Below are positions 1 to 6,978 of a stretch of DNA of 64,000 nucleotides, in pieces. The notes under the pieces are model-generated. The model did not search any database. It was not told the DNA's origin and saw nothing but the letters and a program-made list of their open reading frames with translations. The stretch is taken from positions 310,001-374,000 of the forward strand of contig NZ_JBALHR010000001.1 of NCBI RefSeq assembly GCF_036964905.1, given 5' to 3'. The DNA comes from Gemmobacter denitrificans. GTDB taxonomy: Bacteria; Pseudomonadota; Alphaproteobacteria; Rhodobacterales; Rhodobacteraceae. Each line of letters opens with the position of its first letter. Position 1 is the stretch's first letter. The translations under genes were made by a program, and so were the position numbers.

Positions 1-1221
1 ATGTTCGATGTGGCGAAAGTCCGGGCCGATTTCCCCATTCTGGCCCGTCAGGTGAACGGCAAACCGCTGGTCTATCTGGACAACGGGGCCAGCGCGCAGA
101 AACCGCAATGCGTGATCGATGCGGTGACCCAAGCCTATGCGCAGGAATATGCCAATGTGCATCGCGGCCTGCACTATCTATCAAACCTGGCGACCGAGAA
201 ATACGAGGCGGTGCGGGGCATTGTGGCGCGTTTCCTCAATGCCGGGTCGGAAGAGGAAATCGTTTTCACCTCGGGCACGACCGAAGGCATCAATCTGGTG
301 TCATATGCCTGGGCCGCGCCACGCCTGCAGCCGGGCGACGAAATCGTCCTGTCGATCATGGAACACCACGCCAATATCGTGCCCTGGCATTTCCTGCGCG
401 AACGGCAGGGCGTGGTGCTGAAATGGGTCCAATGTGATGCCAATGGCGATCTCGACCCGCAGGCGGTGATTGATGCCATCGGCCCTCGCACAAGGCTGGT
501 GGCAATCACCCAGATGTCGAACGTGCTGGGCACGGTGGTTGATGTGGCCACGATCTGCCGGGCGGCGCGCGAAAAGGGCGTGCCGGTGCTGGTGGATGGG
601 TCACAATCGGCGGTGCACATGCCGGTGGATGTGCAGGCCATGGGCTGCGATTTCTTCGCCATCACCGGGCACAAGCTTTACGGCCCCTCGGGGTCGGGCG
701 CGATCTATATCCGCCGCGAGCGGATGGCGGAAATGCGCCCCTTCCTTGGCGGCGGCGACATGATCCGCGACGTCAGCCGCGATGCGGTGAGCTATAACGA
801 TCCGCCCATGCGGTTCGAGGCGGGAACCCCCGGCATCGTCCAGCAGATCGGCATGGGCGTGGCGCTGGACTATCTGATGACGCTTGGCATGGACCGGGTG
901 GCAGCCCATGAACGCCACCTGCGTGATTATGCGCAAAGCCGTCTTTCCGGGCTCAACTGGTTGACCATTCAGGGCAATTCGGCAGGCAAGGGGGCGATTT
1001 TCTCGTTCACGCTGCAAGGGGCGGCCCATGCGCATGATATTTCCACCGTGTTGGACAAGAAGGGCGTCGCGGTCCGCGCCGGCACGCATTGCGCCATGCC
1101 CTTGATGGCGCATATGGGCGTGACCGCCACCTGCCGCGCCTCATTCGCGATGTACAACACGCCCGATGAGGTGGACAAGCTGATCGAGGCGCTGGAACTT
1201 TGCCACGACCTGTTCGGATAA
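1..1221 (+). CDS. sufS: Cysteine desulfurase SufS
   Basis: PLP-dependent cysteine desulfurase of 406 residues, the usual SufS length. It takes sulfur from cysteine as a persulfide and passes it to the SUF iron-sulfur cluster scaffold in the cytoplasm. The PLP lysine lies in the motif ITGHKLYGPSG (Lys225), and the persulfide cysteine in RAGTHCAMP (Cys364), both where SufS has them. The ATG is the first base of the window, so any upstream suf genes are out of view. It reads towards tRNA-Arg. SufS rather than IscS/NifS is called from the short active-site loop around Cys364 and the overall match. Confidence 0.95.
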   Translation: MFDVAKVRADFPILARQVNGKPLVYLDNGASAQKPQCVIDAVTQAYAQEYANVHRGLHYLSNLATEKYEAVRGIVARFLNAGSEEEIVFTSGTTEGINLVSYAWAAPRLQPGDEIVLSIMEHHANIVPWHFLRERQGVVLKWVQCDANGDLDPQAVIDAIGPRTRLVAITQMSNVLGTVVDVATICRAAREKGVPVLVDGSQSAVHMPVDVQAMGCDFFAITGHKLYGPSGSGAIYIRRERMAEMRPFLGGGDMIRDVSRDAVSYNDPPMRFEAGTPGIVQQIGMGVALDYLMTLGMDRVAAHERHLRDYAQSRLSGLNWLTIQGNSAGKGAIFSFTLQGAAHAHDISTVLDKKGVAVRAGTHCAMPLMAHMGVTATCRASFAMYNTPDEVDKLIEALELCHDLFG

Positions 1222-1299
1222 GCCCTTGGCCCGTTTCGCGGAAAATCCCGCATTTTCAACATTGCGGCATCCCGCCTGACCGGCTATAGACGCAGCAAC

Positions 1300-1376
1300 G
1301 CACCCATAGCTCAGCTGGATAGAGCGTTGCCCTCCGAAGGCAAAGGTCGCACGTTCGAATCGTGCTGGGTGCGCCA
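1300..1376 (+). tRNA. tRNA-Arg (anticodon CCG)
   Basis: A 77-nt cloverleaf with acceptor arms GCACCCA and TGGGTGC, discriminator G and an encoded CCA. The anticodon stem TTGCC/GGCAA closes the loop CTCCGAA, giving anticodon CCG, which reads CGG codons. A phage-type integrase ends 57 bases downstream, so the 3' half of this tRNA is the likely prophage attachment site. Confidence 0.96.
1344..1376 (+). other. Putative left attachment site (attL) in tRNA-Arg 3' end
   Basis: The integrase gene lies directly downstream of the tRNA and points towards it, the usual layout of tyrosine-recombinase prophages in tRNA genes. The T-arm and 3' acceptor sequence would be the core. No second copy of the tRNA 3' end is seen to the right of the element, so the exact core cannot be set. 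Confidence 0.4.
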
Positions 1377-1417
1377 TAAAATCAATGACTTAGTGTTTTG
1401 GCACATTAGATTGCGCA

Positions 1418-1436
1418 TAACTTGGCGCACAAGTTA
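1418..1436. repeat. Inverted repeat at the integrase stop codon
   Basis: TAACTTG and CAAGTTA are perfect 7-bp arms around the 5-bp spacer GCGCA. The repeat overlaps the integrase stop codon and lies 42 bp from the tRNA end. It could be an integrase arm site or a weak terminator; no T-run supports the second. Confidence 0.4.
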
Positions 1437-2504
1437 GCCTCTGCGGCCTATGGCTTCCCGTGCGCTTTGCTGGTGATCCGGGTGGTGGTGACCATAGACT
1501 CGCTCGATCATCTGGACTGATGCGCCGAAAAATCCTGCCGCATCCCAAGCGGTTGCGCCGCGCTGCATCGTCCAAGTGATTGCGGTGTGGCGCAGGGTGT
1601 GCGGCGTGACGTCAGACATGCCTGCATCTACGGTGATTGTGGCCCAGCCGGTCTTGATATCGCCGCACAAGGCCCCCTGATACTCGACCGGGAATCGCAG
1701 CCCCATCCTCTCCCAGCGCCGAAGGTGGGCAAGCAATCTGTCTGGCAGCCGGGCAGGTGGCTGGCGCTTGTTCGTCACCCGCTCGGATTCGGCACGGCGG
1801 AACATCAGCCCGTGTTCGGTGTCGATCCAGCCGCCGCGCGTGTTGGGCATATAGGCCAGCCGCAGCACGGCATCTTTGCAGGTTCCGGAATAAAGCGCCA
1901 CCAGAATGAACCGGGCAAGGTGCTGCGTTCTGCGGCCCCGCCATGCAGCCCATAGCAGCCGCGCGACCTCTGCCCGTGTCAGCCACCGCTCCTTGGCAGG
2001 GGGCTTTTCAGGCAGTGTTACAGGCGGCGCTGACAGCAGGTAGCCCTCAGAGTGGCAGTACTGCAGTGCAGCCCGTAGCGTGCCCAGTTCGCGCCGGATC
2101 GTGCCTGGGCTGCCAGGTCGTGTCTTGCCCTCTGGCATCCCCTTGGTAGTTACCCGGCTATTGGCGTATCTGCGGCAGGTTTCCGCTTTGATTGCGCTGA
2201 CTGTCAGAAGCCCCCAGAACGGCAGCAGGGCCTCGATGGCGCAGGCTAGGCGCACGGGGTCTGCAACCGTTGGCCCATGTTCCTCGGCATAGATCGTCAG
2301 CGCTTCAGAGATCAGGACGGCAGCCGGATCTCGCGGCCCTTTTTGGCCCCTGTCGCGGCCTGCGATGTATTCCGCAAGCTGTTTCTCAGCTTCTGCACGG
2401 TCTGCTGTGCCTGTTGCAGTTTCTTGGCGTCCAGTGTCGCGGATGACCCATTTTCCACGCGATTTGTGCCAGTAGAGGCGGGGGCCTTTGGCGTGTTCTG
2501 GCAT
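1434..2504 (-). CDS. int: Phage tyrosine recombinase (integrase), probably inactive
   Basis: A 356-residue tyrosine recombinase that would join phage DNA to the tRNA-Arg site. Start chosen at the ATG giving MPEHAKGPRLYWHKSRGKW, a typical N-terminus for rhodobacterial prophage integrases; the frame stays open further upstream but reads as the excisionase gene's shadow. The C-terminal box HTLRHTA and the tyrosine in ERVYGHHHPD are intact. The first catalytic arginine, normally in a GTR motif, is Cys209 here (SGTCKDAVLRL), a one-base change from CGC to TGC. Such a change normally abolishes strand cleavage. Residues 86-260 are duplicated exactly near 9 kb. It overlaps the upstream excisionase-like gene by 193 bp. 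Confidence 0.85.
   Translation of the reverse strand: MPEHAKGPRLYWHKSRGKWVIRDTGRQETATGTADRAEAEKQLAEYIAGRDRGQKGPRDPAAVLISEALTIYAEEHGPTVADPVRLACAIEALLPFWGLLTVSAIKAETCRRYANSRVTTKGMPEGKTRPGSPGTIRRELGTLRAALQYCHSEGYLLSAPPVTLPEKPPAKERWLTRAEVARLLWAAWRGRRTQHLARFILVALYSGTCKDAVLRLAYMPNTRGGWIDTEHGLMFRRAESERVTNKRQPPARLPDRLLAHLRRWERMGLRFPVEYQGALCGDIKTGWATITVDAGMSDVTPHTLRHTAITWTMQRGATAWDAAGFFGASVQMIERVYGHHHPDHQQSAREAIGRRG
1725..2248. repeat. 524-bp exact direct repeat, copy A (inside int)
   Basis: Bases 1725-2248 recur in the same orientation at 8986-9509 with a constant offset of 7261 and no difference I could find. Homology stops sharply at both ends: base 1724 is g against c at 8985, and base 2249 is g against t at 9510. 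This copy sits within the full-length integrase and is the original. Confidence 0.93.
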
Positions 2505-2656
2505 TTTCTGAGCAACTCCGGCAGTTGGTCTGGGTCGATACGGATAGCGCGGCCCATGCGGATCAAGAAGCCGTGCCGTTCTGCTGCGGTGCGTAGGGAT
2601 GCCTTTGGCACACCGATCAGTGTTGCGGCCTCTGCGATGGTCAACAGTACGCCCAT
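2312..2656 (-). CDS. Excisionase-like small DNA-binding protein
   Basis: A 114-residue protein whose first 55 residues form a MerR/excisionase-type helix-turn-helix: LLTIAEAATLIGVPKASLRT followed by a wing ending IRIDPDQLPELL. Such proteins direct integrase towards excision or act as early regulators. The ATG is preceded by a good Shine-Dalgarno (GGAGGG) and follows the upstream gene's stop by 2 bases. The frame runs 193 bp into the integrase gene, so the last ~64 residues (rich in K, Q and N) are co-encoded with the integrase N-terminus. Either the overlap is genuine, or a small deletion or frameshift removed an earlier stop. Confidence 0.65.
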   Translation of the reverse strand: MGVLLTIAEAATLIGVPKASLRTAAERHGFLIRMGRAIRIDPDQLPELLRKCQNTPKAPASTGTNRVENGSSATLDAKKLQQAQQTVQKLRNSLRNTSQAATGAKKGREIRLPS

Positions 2657-2658
2657 GG

Positions 2659-2916
2659 TCAGCCCTCCACTTCCTGCAATTCTGCCGCCGCCAAAAAATC
2701 GCGCCATGCAGCAATGCAAGCGGATTTTGCAGCCAGTTCGGTCTTCGCGCGGCCCTCGCGCGACGTGCTTGTTCCTGTGATCCAGAGCCGCCAGACCCAT
2801 GGCCGCTTGTCGCGCGCCTCGCCAGCGGGCGGAAAGACCGCGCCGATGCGAAGACGGCCAGCCATCAGAAGGTGCCGGTCGGCAGGGTATTGAGGTGGTG
2901 CCCATCGAACGCTCAT
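2659..2916 (-). CDS. Hypothetical phage protein
   Basis: An 85-residue basic protein with a central segment rich in W and R (WVWRLWITG) and an alanine-rich helix at the end (AWRDFLAAAELQE). I recognise the general form as one that recurs beside rhodobacterial prophage integrases, but I know of no function. Its ATG overlaps the stop of the upstream gene by 4 bases (ATGA) and its stop lies 2 bases before the excisionase-like gene, so it is translated as part of the leftward early operon. Confidence 0.65.
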   Translation of the reverse strand: MSVRWAPPQYPADRHLLMAGRLRIGAVFPPAGEARDKRPWVWRLWITGTSTSREGRAKTELAAKSACIAAWRDFLAAAELQEVEG

Positions 2917-3632
2917 GCCGCCCTCCTGGTGTCATCCAGCGCATAGCCGCCCCATTGCGCGGCTATCGCGGCAGCAATGCCCGGGAAAAACCGCGCCCGA
3001 TCTGCGGCGCGATCCTCGCTCGGGGTAGCCTCATGGATTTCCGGCCGGGCGGTGGACCCGTCCAGCTTGCCCGTGCGTGCCAGTGGCGGCAGGCCACGCA
3101 GCCACAGGCATATCCGCTTCTTCACATTGTCGGGCCCGTGCTCGTCTGTGCCGAAGTGCCAAGGCTGAACGCTCTGCGCATGGGGCTGGAATCCAGCGAT
3201 CCGTTCCTTCGCATGCCGGTGCATCACCGGGTTCTCGACGGCGATCCGCTCGATCGGGGCATTCCAGCAGGCACTGAACAACGCTGCACCATCCTCCAGG
3301 CTGCGCCACATGAAGGCCAGCCGCTCGGCCTCGCCCATCTGCGCATAGGCCTCGCGCTCGGCCCGGCTGTAATTGCTGGTAAGCTTGCCCGGCGGGCTGG
3401 TCAGCCACCGAACCCCGCTGTTTGCCAGCCGCGTGCAGGGCGGGTGCATGACGGCCAGAAGGTCCCAGCCCATGTGCAGGTAATCACGCACGTCACCCAC
3501 ATAGTGCCGGTTGCTGCCATCTTCGGCAGGTTTCAGATCGACCGACCAAGCGTCATGACCAAGGGCAGCGAAGGCCCGGCGCACCATGCCGCTGCATTCG
3601 CAAGCTATGAGGACGCGGAGGGGGTCAGCCAT
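2913..3632 (-). CDS. Phage protein with DNA-cytosine-methyltransferase-like features
   Basis: A 239-residue protein. The N-terminus LRVLIACECSGMVRRAFAALG resembles a Rossmann SAM-binding start, and MHPPCTRLANSG resembles the catalytic PPC loop of C5-cytosine methyltransferases. ERIAVENPVMH resembles the ENV motif. The full set of C5-methyltransferase motifs and the target-recognition domain are too short or absent, so this is either a minimal phage methyltransferase or a related protein without that activity. It lies in the leftward operon, overlapping the gene before it by 8 bp and the one after it by 4 bp. Confidence 0.7.
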   Translation of the reverse strand: MADPLRVLIACECSGMVRRAFAALGHDAWSVDLKPAEDGSNRHYVGDVRDYLHMGWDLLAVMHPPCTRLANSGVRWLTSPPGKLTSNYSRAEREAYAQMGEAERLAFMWRSLEDGAALFSACWNAPIERIAVENPVMHRHAKERIAGFQPHAQSVQPWHFGTDEHGPDNVKKRICLWLRGLPPLARTGKLDGSTARPEIHEATPSEDRAADRARFFPGIAAAIAAQWGGYALDDTRRAA

Positions 3633-3825
3633 GCTGCGCGCCTGCCGTCTGCGCCCGGTGCATCGCCTGCACAGCCTCCACCGTCAGCCCGTGGGCCTGC
3701 GCCGCCCGGCGGTAGGGGCCGATCATGTCCGCAGGTGATAGCTGCCCGAACGGGGTGTGGCGGCGCGCGGCGGCAATGTGGAATTCCAGCGTGCCAAGCA
3801 CGTCGTCGGTTGTGGCGATGGCCAT
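3625..3825 (-). CDS. Small hypothetical phage protein
   Basis: A 66-residue protein. Start chosen at the ATG with a strong upstream GAGGAG; an upstream ATG in the same frame would add 17 arginine-rich residues and lacks a comparable site. It has an acidic N-terminus (MAIATTDDVLGTLEF) and a helical middle (FGQLSPADMIGPYRRAAQAHG). No domain recognised. Its end overlaps the methyltransferase-like gene by 8 bp, so it is part of the same leftward transcript. Confidence 0.6.
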   Translation of the reverse strand: MAIATTDDVLGTLEFHIAAARRHTPFGQLSPADMIGPYRRAAQAHGLTVEAVQAMHRAQTAGAQHG

Positions 3826-3884
3826 GCAATGTCTCCTCGACCTCTCGGGATGGCAGCCCGCGCGGGGGCTGCGCACCAGAGCGG

Positions 3885-4004
3885 TCAGGCGGCCTCTTGT
3901 TCCCTAATGGATGCCAGGGCATCGGCTTCGGCCCGGGCCAGTTCTTCGGGACTGGGCTTCGGGTCATCGACTACGAACGGATCATCGTCGGTCTGTTGGG
4001 CCAT
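3885..4004 (-). CDS. Very small acidic phage peptide
   Basis: A 39-residue peptide starting MAQQTDDDPFVVDDPK and ending in an acidic, alanine-rich helix. Codon use fits a real gene, with mostly G or C at third positions, and it leads the leftward early operon. The gene's first 9 bases overlap the suggested start of the rightward gene at about 3996, so one of the two starts may be wrong. No function known. Confidence 0.5.
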   Translation of the reverse strand: MAQQTDDDPFVVDDPKPSPEELARAEADALASIREQEAA

Positions 4005-4490
4005 CTGGGCTGTGCGATTGACGGCGGCGGGTTCAGCTATCCGGCGGACGATGCGGACATCATCGCCTCGGCGGTGGCTGCGCTGCCGCTCGAATGGGGG
4101 GGCCGGAAGATGGCGGTTTTCATCGCGGAATGCGCGCGTGCCGGGATATCGCCTGACTGGATGCGGGACGCGCGACCGAAGTACCTGCCTGTCGATGTGC
4201 GCACCAACCGGCACGGCACATTTGCGATGACCGAGGACGCCCGCCACCTCGGATTGGAGGGCTGGCCCGTGCAGGAGCGCAAGGGGCGCAAGGGCAGGGT
4301 GGTGAAGTCCCCGGTGCTCTACTGCCCGGTCTATGTCGCGCCAACGGCCCAGCAGATCGCTGCGGCCCGGCGGCGCTACCTGGAATGGTGGGGGGCGTTG
4401 CTGTGGCTGGGGGCAGAACTGCGCGGCCTGGGCATCCTGACCAGCATCGAGATCACGCAGGCAATGCCGCCGATGACGCCATGGCGGTGA
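3996..4490 (+). CDS. Conserved hypothetical phage protein, start uncertain
   Basis: The frame to the stop at 4490 encodes about 164 convincing residues, including YPADDADIIASAVAALPLEW, RYLEWWGALLWLGAEL and SIEITQAMPPMTPW. Protein-like sequence continues upstream to about 3966, but no ATG or GTG is available there; TTG at 3996 is the nearest start codon. Either the true start has been lost or a non-standard start is used. Function unknown. It faces away from the leftward early genes and would be the first rightward gene of the element. Confidence 0.55.
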   Translation: MGHLGCAIDGGGFSYPADDADIIASAVAALPLEWGGRKMAVFIAECARAGISPDWMRDARPKYLPVDVRTNRHGTFAMTEDARHLGLEGWPVQERKGRKGRVVKSPVLYCPVYVAPTAQQIAAARRRYLEWWGALLWLGAELRGLGILTSIEITQAMPPMTPWR

Positions 4491-4867
4491 GCGCTGCGGG
4501 ATTGATCGTTGATGGTTTGGTGGGGAAGGGGCCTTCATTGGCGCGATGGTCCGAGGCATCATCGCAACCGTACGCCGATTGCAAACGCCAAGGGCATGTT
4601 CGTGAGCGTCAGCAAGAATCAACCCAAGCGAACTCGGCGGGGCAGCTATGCTCGAAATGCTAGAAAACACTTCCTTCGGGCCGAAACATAGCCTTTGCGT
4701 GGTTTGTGCCGCCTTGTTCCGTATGCCTGCGCGGCTGCAGATGCCAGACGGGGCGGAAAATGCTTGCTCAGCGGTCGGTTTCCGGCGATCTCTGCGTCAG
4801 ACGGCAGCCCATTTTGGGAATGTCGGTATAGAACTACAGTGATACAGAGTTGAAAGGGTGCGTCTTG
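4491..4867 (+). other. Gap without a supported gene
   Basis: These 377 bases lie between the phage protein and the RTX gene. Only short frames are present, with no good ribosome site or recognisable domain. Base composition is lower in GC than the flanking DNA, suggesting a junction between separately acquired pieces. Confidence 0.5.
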
Positions 4868-5902
4868 GTGTTCAAGGTCCGGCTTGTTGGTAACAGCCTT
4901 TCGTCTTTGGTTGGCGAAATCTACAGTGCCTTTGATGCTGGCAGCAGCGGCAGCGCGCTGCGCAGCGGGCCAGATTCAAATGAGGTGCGCATCCAATTGC
5001 CACCTTACACCTACGTTGGCGTCGGGCTTCGAGGGCCCGATCTCGACATAGACTGGCGCGGTGCGGAGATGATCCAAGGCACCTTGACCGAATTGCGGAT
5101 CGAATCTGTTCGTCCAACAAACGGTGGCGGTATCGATCGGGTGGAATATTTGCGTGTCACTGGCTTCTCGGTCGATCCGGGTCCGCTGATGTCGTTTCGC
5201 GGGAATATGCTGGGTGGTGAGATCGTCTGGTCCTTTGATGACGCCCCCTTGCGCGCTGCCTTGAACCCGCGGCAGGGTCTCTACGAAGGTAGTAGAAAGG
5301 CAGAGCACATCGGCCCGGTCAGTGACCAGTTCCCCGGCATTTTCGAAATGCGCGGCGCCGACACAATTCGTGGATGGGGAGGCCGTGATACGCTGGATGG
5401 CGGCCGTGGCGACGATCTGCTGCTGGGTGGCAACGGTAAGGATAGTCTGATCGGCGGTGCGGGGCATGACCTGCTGGATGGCGGGGCGCACAGTGACCGG
5501 CTTTTGGGCGATGCAGGCAACGATAGCCTTACAGGCGGCGAAGGGAACGACAGCCTAGACGGCGGCCTTGGCAAGGACACCTTGTCTGGTGGTGAAGGTC
5601 GAGATGTTCTTTATGGATCATGGGGGGATGACCTCATGACCGGCGGGGCAGGGGCTGATCAGTTCCATTTCAGAAGGCCTGGCCATGACCGGATAACTGA
5701 TTTTTCCCTTTCTGCCGATCAGATTTGGCTGTCTGAACTCTTGGTGCCCTTGAAGGACCGCGCCGACCCGGCTGCATGGCTGATGGCTCGGGGGCAAGTC
5801 ACAGACGAGGGTGCTCTGTTCACGGTTTCTGACAGGATGAGCTTCTTGGTTGAGGGGGGCGACGATCTTGCCGCCATTGCTGCGAAGCTGGTTCTGTTCT
5901 GA
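4868..5902 (+). CDS. RTX calcium-binding repeat protein (prophage cargo)
   Basis: A 344-residue protein with an unassigned N-terminal half (about 160 residues) and about eleven glycine- and aspartate-rich nonapeptides (GGxGxDxLx type) spanning roughly residues 165-265. RTX repeats form calcium-binding beta-rolls, and such proteins usually leave the cell by type I secretion through an uncleaved C-terminal signal. The last 75 residues end hydrophobically (LAAIAAKLVLF), as such signals do. Start set at GTG 4868, with AAAGGG about 10 bases upstream; TTG codons at 4850 and 4865 are alternatives. No ABC exporter lies nearby, so a host exporter would be needed. The N-terminal domain is not recognised. 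Confidence 0.8.
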   Translation: MFKVRLVGNSLSSLVGEIYSAFDAGSSGSALRSGPDSNEVRIQLPPYTYVGVGLRGPDLDIDWRGAEMIQGTLTELRIESVRPTNGGGIDRVEYLRVTGFSVDPGPLMSFRGNMLGGEIVWSFDDAPLRAALNPRQGLYEGSRKAEHIGPVSDQFPGIFEMRGADTIRGWGGRDTLDGGRGDDLLLGGNGKDSLIGGAGHDLLDGGAHSDRLLGDAGNDSLTGGEGNDSLDGGLGKDTLSGGEGRDVLYGSWGDDLMTGGAGADQFHFRRPGHDRITDFSLSADQIWLSELLVPLKDRADPAAWLMARGQVTDEGALFTVSDRMSFLVEGGDDLAAIAAKLVLF

Positions 5903-6130
5903 ACTTTCCTATCCTACCAAGCTCTGCTCCGCAAAACTTTCAACGGGATAAATCATGTGAGTTTGGCGTGGCAGCTGGTCTCCATGACCAGAACCACGCC
6001 ATCGCCGACCGATAGGAGCACCATCAGGCCAGCGGCTGCGGCCTTGGTCAGTTGGAAGGCCGGGGGGGCGAGGAACCACCCGCTTGACAACTTCTAGCCC
6101 CCTTGACACAATACATGATGCAATACGTGC

Positions 6131-6156
6131 GCCCGGAGGTCATCGACCTGCCGGGC
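6131..6156. repeat. Inverted repeat, possible terminator
   Basis: GCCCGG and CCGGGC arms, with GGTC/GACC inside, form a hairpin 29 bases beyond the stop of the leftward gene at 6185. There is no clear T-run on either strand, so termination is only possible, not shown. Confidence 0.4.
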
Positions 6157-6184
6157 GTTTGCATTTTGGGGCACGGTCTGGCGC

Positions 6185-6706
6185 TCAGTTGCGCCGCAGG
6201 ATGAAATCGACGGTCTTGCTGGCCAGCTCGGGGCGCTCTTGCGGGGTGCCGCCTGCGGGAAATGACTGATCGAAGATCAGGCCATCCCAGATGACCATGG
6301 CGTGACCGTGGATCGTGCAGAAGATGCGTTCCCCGGTGCCCCCGCTTTCGGCGGCCAGCTTGCCGACAGTGCCGCGATAGGACCGGGAAGGCGACACTGC
6401 GAAGCCCAGCTCTTCGGCGCAGGGCTGGTATTGGTGGATGTAGGTGCTGCCGGTCCATCCACCTGACCGTCCGCGACCAAGGATCGGCGCGACCTCGGAA
6501 TAGGGCCGGTCCAGCAGCATGCACATGGCGACCACACCGCAATTGCCTTGGTGCAGGGGCGCATCCTTCGGGAACAGCGGTCCATCGCCGCGTAGGTGCT
6601 TGTCGAGGAAGTCGCCCAGCCAGGCCAGCGCGCGGTCGCGCAGGTTCTTGGCGGCGATGACTTCGCCATAGGTCTTGGCGTTGGGGGCGAAACCGATCTT
6701 GGGCAT
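6185..6706 (-). CDS. Phage protein with cysteine-peptidase-like motifs
   Basis: A 173-residue protein with no membrane segment or signal peptide. The motif HQGNCGVVAMCMLL (residues ~52-65) resembles the helix that carries the nucleophilic cysteine in papain/C39-type folds. Later, CTIHGHAMVIWDGLIFDQS supplies a histidine and a following aspartate in the order expected for a Cys-His-Asp triad. This suggests a papain-like hydrolase, but it is motif-based only. AGGAGA precedes the ATG. It is divergent from the ribbon-helix-helix gene, with two identical palindromes between them, so the two are probably controlled together. It could be a cargo hydrolase, effector or deconjugase; function unknown. 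Confidence 0.65.
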   Translation of the reverse strand: MPKIGFAPNAKTYGEVIAAKNLRDRALAWLGDFLDKHLRGDGPLFPKDAPLHQGNCGVVAMCMLLDRPYSEVAPILGRGRSGGWTGSTYIHQYQPCAEELGFAVSPSRSYRGTVGKLAAESGGTGERIFCTIHGHAMVIWDGLIFDQSFPAGGTPQERPELASKTVDFILRRN

Positions 6707-6728
6707 GGCTGTCTCCTGTCTTGCATAG

Positions 6729-6772
6729 GTTATATAACATATGGACAGTCTGCGGACAAGATGTTATATAAC
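6729..6772. promoter_or_regulatory. Twin GTTATATAAC palindromes, probable operator
   Basis: Two identical 10-bp perfect palindromes, GTTATATAAC at 6729-6738 and 6763-6772, lie 34 bp apart (about three helical turns) in the AT-rich space between the divergent genes starting at 6706 and 6808. Flanking bases are also related: each core is joined to an ATG-like CAT/ATG step and a TTGCAT element. This is the form of a paired operator for a dimeric regulator; the adjacent ribbon-helix-helix protein is the obvious candidate. Confidence 0.7.
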
Positions 6773-6807
6773 TTGCATATGGTAATATTTGCCGCATAAT
6801 GCGGGGC

Positions 6808-6978
6808 ATGATTAAGATGGACACCACCCTCAGCCTGCCCATTTCGAAAGAGATGGTGGAGGCAATCGACAAATGGCGAGGTCGTCAACCCGGCGTTCCA
6901 AGCCGTTCCGAAGCGATCCGGCGTATGATCAAGGCGGAACTGGACAAGGAACAGGCGGGCGCCACTGATGGCCAGTAA
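6808..6978 (+). CDS. Ribbon-helix-helix (CopG/Arc-type) regulator
   Basis: A 56-residue protein. Residues 4-12 (MDTTLSLPI) form the expected beta-strand, followed by two helices, KEMVEAIDKWRG and SRSEAIRRMIKAEL, with the SRSEAIR turn typical of ribbon-helix-helix repressors and antitoxins. Such proteins bind palindromic operators as dimers or tetramers, and two identical palindromes lie 36-79 bp upstream. Its end overlaps the PP-loop gene by 11 bp, so the two are translated together. It could be a simple autorepressor or the antitoxin half of a pair. Confidence 0.8.
   Translation: MIKMDTTLSLPISKEMVEAIDKWRGRQPGVPSRSEAIRRMIKAELDKEQAGATDGQ

Noticed and set aside
2799..3960. Long open frame on the plus strand running through the leftward early genes up to the protein ending at 4490
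   Set aside because: The part before about 3966 is antisense of five well-supported leftward genes. Only the end of the frame reads as a real protein.
4509..4842. Two short frames between the phage gene and the RTX gene
   Set aside because: No good ribosome site, no recognised domain and no coupling to neighbours.
6084..6131. Two TTGACA hexamers (6084-6089 and 6103-6108) as promoters
   Set aside because: Neither has a reasonable -10 at 16-18 bases, and no rightward gene follows before 6808.
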